Positions 6,005-11,971 of a stretch of DNA of 12,292 nucleotides are shown in pieces. Source of the stretch: DATBMY01 sp036554605 (GTDB lineage Bacteria > Acidobacteriota > Blastocatellia > UBA7656); contig DATBMY010000144.1 in the NCBI GenBank assembly GCA_036554605.1, positions 1 through 12,292 of the forward strand, read 5' to 3'. A program made the translations under genes and the position numbers. Numbering within the stretch: the stretch's first letter is position 1; every line of letters begins with the position of its first letter. The notes beneath the pieces were generated by a model. It was not told where the DNA came from and searched no databases. It saw only the letters and a list, made by a program, of their open reading frames with translations.

Positions 6005-6796
6005 ATGCTAGGCTTACTACTGGCGCTATTTGCGGAAGCGGGCGGCGAGCACGCCCAGCCCTGGGTCGTAGAGCAGATAGATCACCTGCTCTATCCGATC
6101 ATCGGCCAGCATGTGCCGGCTCACGTTGTCTGGACCGTGGTTCTGATGATAATCGTCACGGCGCTGGTTCTATTTCTGCGCGGGCGCTTATCCGTAGACC
6201 GGCCTTCCAAGGGCCAGCAGCTTCTTGAAGTCATAGTCGAACAGATACGCGCTCTGCTCGATCAGGTCATAGGGCCTTATGGCCGCCGCTACGTTCCGGT
6301 CGTCGGCTCGTTTGCGATTTTTATACTTGTCGGCAACCTGATGGGGTTAATACCGGGGCTGGGCGCGCCCACGGAGAACATAAACGTGACGGGCGCGCTC
6401 GGCATCACGGCTTTTCTCTATTACATCGCGATGGGCTTTCGCCAGCAGGGCCTCGGCTACCTGAAACATTTCATGGGAGGGCTGACCGGCGCGCTCGCGT
6501 TCGCGATAGGCTGGCTCATCTTCGTGGTCGAGATTATTTCAAACACGGTGCGCCCGGTGACGTTGTCGCTAAGGCTTTTCGTCAACATGTACGCCGACCA
6601 CCAGATCGGCGGAGCATTTCTTCAGCTGACTCCATGGATCGTTCCGATATTTACTATCGTGCTCGCCGTCTTCGTAGCTTTTATACAGACCTTCATATTC
6701 ATAATGCTCACGATGGTCTATCTGTCAGAGACCGTTCCGCACGAGGAGCAAGACCATGAGGAGCACGGCCACGAAGCGGTGGCCGAAGCGCACTGA
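6005..6796 (+). CDS. atpB: F-type ATP synthase F0 subunit a
   Basis: This 263-residue polytopic inner-membrane protein forms the two half-channels of the F0 motor. The diagnostic region is 174-201: VVEIISNTVRPVTLSLRLFVNMYADHQI, with R190 of the SLRLF motif as the essential arginine facing the c-ring carboxylate. E176 and Q228 (in FVAFIQTFIFIMLTMVYL) correspond to the conserved polar channel positions. The earlier VVGSFAIFILVGNLMGLIPG (99-118) with P117 is also typical, as is ENINVTGALGI. The C-terminus (245-263) is an unusual Glu/His-rich tail with six His residues. ATG 6005 follows the atpI stop by 6 nt; a GGGGGAG run ahead of that stop may serve as the ribosome binding site. Family identity is certain. 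Confidence 0.97.
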   Translation: MLGLLLALFAEAGGEHAQPWVVEQIDHLLYPIIGQHVPAHVVWTVVLMIIVTALVLFLRGRLSVDRPSKGQQLLEVIVEQIRALLDQVIGPYGRRYVPVVGSFAIFILVGNLMGLIPGLGAPTENINVTGALGITAFLYYIAMGFRQQGLGYLKHFMGGLTGALAFAIGWLIFVVEIISNTVRPVTLSLRLFVNMYADHQIGGAFLQLTPWIVPIFTIVLAVFVAFIQTFIFIMLTMVYLSETVPHEEQDHEEHGHEAVAEAH

Positions 6797-7087
6797 TGGA
6801 GTAGGAGGCTGAGAAGCGAGGTTCTTTCATAGAAGTTCCTTTACACGGCGCTGCTGGAGCCTTGCCGCATTTGGGGGATGGCAAGAGTAAACCGGGCACG
6901 TGGAAATAATAAGCGGACCGAAGCTTCGCCTCCTGTTTTGATAATCCGGACCGGCCGGGTTGGCATTCACCGTCGGACGCCTTTTCATACTACGACCGGC
7001 GACTGGCGAATGATTGCGGCCTGGGCGGCCAACAACCGCCGGCGCAAGCGTGCCGGCGCGAGCATAGGAGAGATCAGGAGGAAAGTG
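6797..7087 (+). promoter_or_regulatory. 291-nt non-coding leader between atpB and atpE with hairpins
   Basis: No credible gene is seen here: the frame running into atpE is open but encodes an Arg-rich, low-quality sequence, and atpE has its own strong start. The stretch holds at least two possible hairpins. One is CTTGCC (6861-6866) with GGCAAG (6880-6885). The other is an 8-bp stem GCCGGCGC / GTGCCGGC with loop AAGC (7038-7057, one G-U pair), which ends about 18 nt before the AGGAGG ribosome binding site of atpE. F0 operons normally have short gaps, and subunit c is needed in multiple copies. The leader may therefore carry an internal promoter, a processing site or a translation enhancer; which of these is not shown by sequence alone. 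Confidence 0.4.
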
Positions 7088-7408
7088 ATGATCAAGTTTA
7101 GACTCTTTATTATGTCGGCCCTTTTCATGATGATCACGGTCGGCACAGTAATGGCACAGACTACGACGACCGGGGCGGCACCCGATGCCGGTAGCTCGTG
7201 GTTCTTCCCGAGACTCGGCTCGTTCGCCGTGGGAATCGCGGCGCTCGGCGGCGCGCTCGGCGACGGTCGCGCGATCGCCGCGGCCTGCGAAGGCACGGCG
7301 CGCAATCCCGGAGCGGGCGGCCGCATATTCACGATGCTGCTGCTGGGCCTCGCGCTCATCGAAACGCTTGTGCTCTTTACGTTCCTGACCGTGCTTATCA
7401 GCGGCTAG
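7088..7408 (+). CDS. atpE: F-type ATP synthase F0 subunit c, with N-terminal signal-like extension
   Basis: A 106-residue protein, longer than the usual 70-90 because residues 1-23 (MIKFRLFIMSALFMMITVGTVMA) look like a signal peptide with an Ala-x-Ala-like end, followed by a Thr-rich stretch. The c-subunit hairpin follows: TM1 at about 43-64, polar loop with the conserved R72-N73-P74, and TM2 at about 79-104 with E92 (LALIETLVLF) as the ion-carrying carboxylate. It works as an oligomeric ring in the inner membrane against AtpB R190. D59, in ALGDGRA, is a second acidic residue in TM1 at the place where many c subunits have Gln. The start at 7088 is chosen because AGGAGGAAA (7076-7083) precedes it and the upstream in-frame extension has no family similarity. 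A terminator follows. Confidence 0.95.
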   Translation: MIKFRLFIMSALFMMITVGTVMAQTTTTGAAPDAGSSWFFPRLGSFAVGIAALGGALGDGRAIAAACEGTARNPGAGGRIFTMLLLGLALIETLVLFTFLTVLISG

Positions 7409-7428
7409 TCACACAAGACCCGCTTGAG

Positions 7429-7457
7429 AAAGGGAGGCGCGCGCGCCTCCCTTTTTA
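7429..7457 (+). terminator. Rho-independent terminator after atpE
   Basis: A perfect palindrome pairs AAAGGGAGGCGCG (7429-7441) with CGCGCCTCCCTTT (7442-7454); in practice a GC-rich stem with a 4-nt loop forms, followed by TTTTTATTTT. It lies about 20 nt after the atpE stop and closes the atpI-atpB-atpE operon before the fumarase gene. Confidence 0.92.
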
Positions 7458-7486
7458 TTTTGCGGCCATAAGCGATAAACTATCTG

Positions 7487-7515
7487 TCGAACGAAAGGCC
7501 CGACACGCCTATAAA
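7487..7515 (+). promoter_or_regulatory. Weak candidate promoter for the fumarase gene
   Basis: TATAAA (7510-7515, five of six to the -10 consensus) is preceded at 17 nt by TCGAAC (7487-7492, three of six to -35). Because a strong terminator lies just upstream, the fumarase gene needs its own promoter in 7458-7540. This is the best candidate, but the -35 match is poor. Confidence 0.3.
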
Positions 7516-7545
7516 GCTGGAATCACAATCCGCGGAGAGTCACCA

Positions 7546-9072
7546 ATGCAATCATTCAAACAGAGCATCGTAGAACTCATCACCGCCACCTCGACCGATC
7601 TCCCGGCCGACGTGCGCGAAGCCATGGCGCGCGCCCTCGCCTCGGAAGACCCGGCCACAAGCGCAGGCACCGCGCTCGCGGTAATCGCCAATAACATCGA
7701 CATGGCCTGTAACGATGAAGGCCCGATATGCCAGGATACCGGGATGCCTACTTTCGAGATCAAGACCCCGGTAGGCGCCAATCAAATAGAGATGAAGCGC
7801 GAGATACGCGAGGCCATAGCCGAGGCCACATCCCGAGGCAAGCTGCGGCCCAATTCCGTCGACTCCATAACGGGTCACAACTCCGGCGATAACCTCGGCC
7901 CCGGCACGCCCGTCATGCATTTCGATCAATGGGAGAACGACGACGAGATCGAGGTCAAGCTGCTGCTTAAGGGCGGCGGCTGCGAAAACAAGAATATTCA
8001 GTACTCGCTTCCAACGGAGCTTCCTCACCTGGGCCGCGCGGGCCGCGACCTCGACGGCGTGCGCAAGTGCATACTTCATGCCGTGTGGCAGGCGCAGGGA
8101 CAGGGTTGCAGCGCGGGCGCGATCGGCGTAGCGATTGGCGGCGACCGCACGTCGGGTTACGCGCATGCGAAAGAGCAGCTCTTCCGCACGCTCGACGATA
8201 CGAACCCCGATGCGCGGCTCGCGGAGCTTGAAGACTACATCATGAAAGCGTCGAACACGCTCGGCATAGGCACGATGGGATTCGGCGGCGGCGTAACCTT
8301 GATCGGCTGCAAAATAGGCTCGGTAAACCGGCTTCCCGCGAGCTTTTTCGTTTCGGTGGCCTATGACTGCTGGGCCTTCCGGCGGCTCGGCGTGGTGCTT
8401 GACTCCGAAACTGGCGAGATCAAGCGATGGCTCTATCGCGATGCGGCCAGGCCTGCTCGCGCGATGGCCGCGGGCGAGGGCTTTCACCTGACGGGCAACG
8501 AGCGGAAGATCTCCGCGCCCATAAGCGAAGCCGATATTCGCTCGCTCAGCGTGGGCGACGTTGTGCTCATATCGGGCGAGATGTACACGGGACGCGACGC
8601 GGTCCATTCTTATCTCATGAAGCACGAGCCGCCGGCCGATTTAACCGGGTCGGTGCTTTATCACTGCGGCCCGGTGGTGATGAAAAACAACGGCGGGTAC
8701 AAGATGACTGCCGCCGGGCCTACCACCAGCATCCGCGAGGAGCCCTACCAGGCAGATATAATAAAGCGCTATGGCGTGCGCGCGGTGATGGGCAAAGGGG
8801 GCATGGGCAAGCGCACACTTGAGGCGATGAAGGACGCGGGCGCGGTCTACTTAAATGCCATCGGCGGCGCGGCGCAGTATTACGCGCGCTGCATCGAAGA
8901 GGTGATTGACGTGAATCTCCTGGAGTTCGGAGTGCCGGAAGCGATGTGGCACCTGAAGGTCAGGGAGTTCCCGGCTATAGTGACTATGGATGCGCACGGC
9001 AATTCGCTGCATGCGGATGTCGAAAAAGCCTCCGCGATAATGCTCGAGAAGCTTGCCGCGCCAGTCTTCTAA
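7546..9072 (+). CDS. fumA: Class I (iron-sulfur) fumarate hydratase, alpha and beta parts fused in one chain
   Basis: A 508-residue cytosolic enzyme interconverting fumarate and (S)-malate in the TCA cycle. The alpha-type part spans about 1-285 and includes CQDTGMP (C62), GHNSGDNLGPGTP (110-122), GCSAGAIGVAIGGDRTSGYAHAKEQLF (187-213) and ASFFVSVAYDCWAFRR (265-280). C62, C188 and C275 are the likely 4Fe-4S ligands, by spacing compared with E. coli FumA. The beta-type part spans about 325-508 and includes SGEMYTGRDAVHSYL (343-357), HCGPV (373-377) and GPTTSIREEPYQADIIKRYGVRAVMGKGGMG (391-421). ATG 7546 is chosen because GGAGAG (7534-7539) precedes it; the longer open frame upstream overlaps atpE and the terminator. 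L-tartrate dehydratase is a related alternative, but the full-length fusion favours fumarase. It is monocistronic, between a terminator and a hairpin. Confidence 0.93.
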   Translation: MQSFKQSIVELITATSTDLPADVREAMARALASEDPATSAGTALAVIANNIDMACNDEGPICQDTGMPTFEIKTPVGANQIEMKREIREAIAEATSRGKLRPNSVDSITGHNSGDNLGPGTPVMHFDQWENDDEIEVKLLLKGGGCENKNIQYSLPTELPHLGRAGRDLDGVRKCILHAVWQAQGQGCSAGAIGVAIGGDRTSGYAHAKEQLFRTLDDTNPDARLAELEDYIMKASNTLGIGTMGFGGGVTLIGCKIGSVNRLPASFFVSVAYDCWAFRRLGVVLDSETGEIKRWLYRDAARPARAMAAGEGFHLTGNERKISAPISEADIRSLSVGDVVLISGEMYTGRDAVHSYLMKHEPPADLTGSVLYHCGPVVMKNNGGYKMTAAGPTTSIREEPYQADIIKRYGVRAVMGKGGMGKRTLEAMKDAGAVYLNAIGGAAQYYARCIEEVIDVNLLEFGVPEAMWHLKVREFPAIVTMDAHGNSLHADVEKASAIMLEKLAAPVF

Positions 9073-9074
9073 TC

Positions 9075-9147
9075 GTGACAAGTGACAAGTGACGAGTGAC
9101 AAGAGAACTGCCAATTCCCGTTCCCTTTTGTCACTCATCACTTGTCA
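9075..9147. repeat. Heptad-repeat hairpin between the convergent fumarase and deacetylase genes
   Basis: The left arm consists of four 7-bp units: GTGACAA (9075-9081), GTGACAA (9082-9088), GTGACGA (9089-9095) and GTGACAA (9096-9102). The right arm at 9128-9146 is the reverse complement of 9084-9102 with one mismatch in 19. The left arm begins 2 nt after the fumarase stop (9070-9072). The stop codon of the minus-strand deacetylase (9145-9147) overlaps the end of the right arm. It may act as a bidirectional read-through barrier. Layout is the same as at 2171-2246, with a different heptad. Confidence 0.88.
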
Positions 9148-9939
9148 AGCCCGATTGAGCACGAGTGAGCGCACCTTCTCATAAAGAGAGTTGCCGAGCA
9201 GCCCTTTGGCGGTGTCGAAAAGATGCGCCCGCGCGCGGCGCAGCAATAAGCCCTCGCCGCGGCATAAACGCTCGTAATCGTCCATAGAAGTCCCGGCCGT
9301 CATGGCTACGCGCGACAGGCGGAACAGATCGGCCGAGCAGTTGTTCGCGCCCGTGCGGCTCGTCGCAAGAGAATCGTACCCGGCCTCGCGAGCCACGCGC
9401 GCGACCCCGGCGCTCCAGCGCCCGCCCGGACACGAGAAATTGGCAACGCGCTTGCCGATGATCTGTTCAATCCTCTTTTTCGCTTCGACGACTTCCACTC
9501 GCAGGGCGTCTTCATCCAGGTCCGGCAGGTACCTGTGGGTCATCGAGTGACAGCCTATCTCAAACCCTTCATCGCTCAACTCTCTTAACTGCCGCTCGGA
9601 CAGATAACCGCGCTTGCCAAGCCGTCCGGCAATCACATAAAACGTGGCGTTAAAACCTGATTGCTTGAGCGCGGGCGCGGCGGCAATCAAATCCGTCTCG
9701 CAACCATCATCGAACGTGATTGCAATCGGCTTTCTATCTTTCTCATGATGGCGGGGGGGTTGCTTGAGGGCTTCGGCTACGCTGATGCCCTGAAAAGCTT
9801 CGGCCTCAAGCCATGACATCTGGCGCCGGAATTCCCGCTCGCTCAAAACGTAACGACTATATCCCGGCTCCGTCTCGCACGTGGTCCGCCCGGCAAGCTC
9901 AATCTCGTGATACATCAAGTAGATTACGGGGCTGTTCAT
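9145..9939 (-). CDS. NodB-type polysaccharide deacetylase
   Basis: A 264-residue carbohydrate esterase family 4-like protein. The NodB motifs are present: TFDDG (75-79) supplying the catalytic base and metal-binding Asp, HSMTH (131-135) as the His-x-x-x-His metal site, and CPGGRW (170-175) in the place of motif 3, usually R-x-P-Y/x-G. A final hydrophobic motif-like segment is FRLSRVAM (206-213). No signal peptide is visible (it starts MNSPVIYLMYHEIEL), so it should act in the cytosol or on a membrane-side intermediate, removing N-acetyl or other acyl groups from a glycan. ATG at 9939 is chosen because it overlaps the stop of the PHP gene as TGATG, with AAGGA upstream; the longer open frame to 10185 runs antiframe through the PHP gene. 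It is the last gene of the glycan cluster and ends in the heptad hairpin. Confidence 0.9.
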   Translation of the reverse strand: MNSPVIYLMYHEIELAGRTTCETEPGYSRYVLSEREFRRQMSWLEAEAFQGISVAEALKQPPRHHEKDRKPIAITFDDGCETDLIAAAPALKQSGFNATFYVIAGRLGKRGYLSERQLRELSDEGFEIGCHSMTHRYLPDLDEDALRVEVVEAKKRIEQIIGKRVANFSCPGGRWSAGVARVAREAGYDSLATSRTGANNCSADLFRLSRVAMTAGTSMDDYERLCRGEGLLLRRARAHLFDTAKGLLGNSLYEKVRSLVLNRA

Positions 9940-10745
9940 CAGAATATCCTTCGCAGTTGAGATTTGAGCGACGCGGGCACCGCAACGCCTATATGGTCGA
10001 CAAGCCGCTTCGCGCTTTTCACAATCCTCCGGCGGCGGGCGTAGCTTTCGTTTTCCCGGCCAAATCGCGCGAGCAGTTCCTCGGAGAGCGCGCCGCTTGA
10101 AGGCAGCTTGAGGTCGCCTCTGGCGGCGACGTATCGCCCGCCGGTCATCGCGCCGAGCACTTCTTTGCGAGTCGCCGATTGACACTCGAAGAGGTTTATA
10201 AGACCGCGATGCTGATTCTTCCAGTGCATGTCCTGACCGTAGAAAGCGCGCATCGCAGGGCTTCGCCGTTTGAGCCTGTCGAGCAGCAGGAATGTGCCGG
10301 GGCGCGGGGCAACCCGCCCGTCATACTTCGAATTCCAGGTCTCTATGCCGTCGGGCAACTCGTCAAAAGTCTCGATCCAATCAAACGCGCTCTCCATCGG
10401 GTGGGCAATGACCGACACGCCGCCCGCGCCTTTGATGTGGCGAATGACCGCCCGCGGATCCAGCTGGTGTATGGGAGCGTCGATTAAAGATGTGACGCCG
10501 AACCCGAGCACGTGCATTCGCTCGCGGCATGAAAATTCGAGCCCCGCGATAAACGAGAACCTGTAGTCGGAAAGCGAGCGGCACTCGTTAACGTAATCAT
10601 CAATTTTGGATTGATCGAAGAACTCGGCGTGATCGGTCATGCATACGAAGTCCAGGCCCGCGGCCATATAGACTTCGCGAAGCTCGCCAAGCGTGAATTC
10701 GCCATCCGAGTACGTGCTGTGAACGTGAATCGCGCCCTTCAACAT
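9939..10745 (-). CDS. PHP-domain metal-dependent phosphoesterase
   Basis: A 268-residue cytosolic PHP-family protein. Metal-binding motifs appear in order: HVHSTYSDG (7-15), MTDHAEF (36-42), GLEFSC (68-73), VIAHP (112-116) and GQDMHW (170-175). These correspond to the trinuclear metal site of PHP phosphoesterases such as histidinol phosphatases and nucleoside 3',5'-bisphosphate phosphatases; the substrate here is unknown. The residues after about 205 are basic and lack known motifs. ATG 10745 gives the usual compact start just before HVHS, with an AAAGAGA-type ribosome binding site. A TTG at 10763 in the same frame, overlapping the ATP-grasp stop, is an alternative that adds six residues. Its 3' end overlaps the deacetylase start by one base. 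Position inside a glycan operon suggests action on a sugar-phosphate or carrier-phosphate intermediate, but this is inference. Confidence 0.87.
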   Translation of the reverse strand: MLKGAIHVHSTYSDGEFTLGELREVYMAAGLDFVCMTDHAEFFDQSKIDDYVNECRSLSDYRFSFIAGLEFSCRERMHVLGFGVTSLIDAPIHQLDPRAVIRHIKGAGGVSVIAHPMESAFDWIETFDELPDGIETWNSKYDGRVAPRPGTFLLLDRLKRRSPAMRAFYGQDMHWKNQHRGLINLFECQSATRKEVLGAMTGGRYVAARGDLKLPSSGALSEELLARFGRENESYARRRRIVKSAKRLVDHIGVAVPASLKSQLRRIF

Positions 10746-10759
10746 TGAATGATCTCTTT

Positions 10760-11971
10760 TCAAACCTCAGTTGCAACGAGCCGTCTAGTCATAAAATCGA
10801 GCCAATCGCCCAGCTCCGGCAACGGATCGCTCATCGCGAAATTATCGTGATAGGTGCCGCGCACCGGAAGAAAGAAGCTGGCAAGCGTGCGGGCGCGCGT
10901 AGGGAAACGGCCCGTAAACGCGGGGGGCGCGCCCCGCATCACTTCAACCAGATGACGGAAATCGCCGAGCAGCCATCGGCAACGGACTCCCACTCGGTAA
11001 TCAGGAGCCGCTTCTACATCGCTCCCATCGGCCATGCGCGCGAGCATCAACGGAAAATCGGCGCCGGAATAGACGGCCAGCGAGAGCGAGTGCCAGAACC
11101 TGCCGTTTACCTCGAGAAAAACGGGCGTGCCGTCGGCGCGCACGCGAAACTCGACCATAGCCACCCCGTGCCAGCCGAGCGCGCGAAGTATCTTCAATCC
11201 GGCATCTCGAACGCGCGGGTCGAGGCCGACGCTTTCGCGCACGGCGCTGCCCGAGCCGGTAGGTCGAACGTCGCGGATGCGGCGATGCGCAAATTCCATT
11301 TTGAGCTCGCCCTCGCGCATCAGCGCGAAATAGCCCGCGCCCGCGCCTTCGATAAATTCCTGCGCGAGCACCGAAGAGCTGCGCCCGCGCATGCGCGTGT
11401 ATGCCTCCAGCAGCTCTCGATTGTCGCGGGCATAAAGCGGGCCGCCGGTCGCGGCAACCTTGCCGTCTGGTGTGACCTCTTCGGAGGCGCGCGGCTTGAG
11501 AACCACGGGATAATCAAGCTCGCAGGCGGCGCGCTCGGCCGACGCGCGGCTTTCGATCAAGACAGTGCGTGGCACATTGATGCCGAGAGAGGCGGCAAGC
11601 GCGGTCGTTTGCTTCTTATCAAAGGCGCGAAGCAGGGTCTCGTGAGGCGGAAGGATAAGGCGGCCGCCCGCGGCGAAGATTCTCTCCCTGTGAAGCGATA
11701 GCGGAAGCGTAGTCCGTTCGGTCATCGGCAGAACGAGCGCGCCCTCCTTCGTGCGCTCGACTTCTCTTGCAATATCTTCGACGAAGCGAGCGCTGTCGCG
11801 CCGCGGGGCCGTATAGGTAAAGCTCTCATGGGCAAAGCGCGACCATCCGGCTTTAGACCACCCGCTGCTCGCTCCGACCGCGACATAGTATCCGGCGCGC
11901 CCAAGCGAGCGGACCGACGCTACCGCCTGGTTCTCATTTCCATCCAGAATGAGTATTCGCATTGACCTCAT
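10760..11971 (-). CDS. ATP-grasp family ligase (predicted carboxylate-amine ligase, COG3919-like)
   Basis: A 403-residue cytosolic protein. The N-terminal pre-ATP-grasp domain starts RILILDGNENQAVASVRSLGRAG (5-27). Next comes FDKKQTTALAASLGINVPRT (117-136), the YPVVLKP lysine strand (154-160, K159), QEFIEGAG (204-211), and the metal/ATP site MVEFRVRADGTPVFLEVNGRFWHS (272-295) with E274, E287 and N289. Such enzymes activate a carboxylate as an acyl-phosphate and join it to an amine or thiol. ATG 11971 is used because it overlaps the upstream stop as ATGA; ATG 11962 (three codons later) is equally possible. The open frame to 12121 extends into the glycosyltransferase and is rejected. The gene sits between a GT2 and a PHP gene with overlapping ends, so it should act in the same pathway. 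The actual substrate is unknown. Confidence 0.87.
   Translation of the reverse strand: MRSMRILILDGNENQAVASVRSLGRAGYYVAVGASSGWSKAGWSRFAHESFTYTAPRRDSARFVEDIAREVERTKEGALVLPMTERTTLPLSLHRERIFAAGGRLILPPHETLLRAFDKKQTTALAASLGINVPRTVLIESRASAERAACELDYPVVLKPRASEEVTPDGKVAATGGPLYARDNRELLEAYTRMRGRSSSVLAQEFIEGAGAGYFALMREGELKMEFAHRRIRDVRPTGSGSAVRESVGLDPRVRDAGLKILRALGWHGVAMVEFRVRADGTPVFLEVNGRFWHSLSLAVYSGADFPLMLARMADGSDVEAAPDYRVGVRCRWLLGDFRHLVEVMRGAPPAFTGRFPTRARTLASFFLPVRGTYHDNFAMSDPLPELGDWLDFMTRRLVATEV

Noticed and set aside
6878..7087. Upstream extension of the atpE frame (70 extra residues)
   Set aside because: The extension is Arg-rich with no c-subunit similarity, and a strong ribosome binding site with ATG at 7088 starts a normal signal-like leader.
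7198..7545. Upstream extension of the fumarase frame
   Set aside because: It runs through atpE in another frame and across a strong terminator; ATG 7546 has a good ribosome binding site and matches family length.
7552..8625. Minus-strand open frame (357 residues) opposite fumarase
   Set aside because: Fully antisense to a strongly conserved enzyme and without recognisable motifs.
9940..10185. Upstream extension of the deacetylase frame
   Set aside because: It overlaps the PHP gene out of frame and encodes basic, unstructured sequence; the TGATG junction at 9937-9941 marks the real start.
10745..11701. Plus-strand open frame (318 residues) opposite the ATP-grasp gene
   Set aside because: Antisense shadow: low-complexity Arg/Ala composition, no domain, and the opposite strand has clear ATP-grasp motifs.
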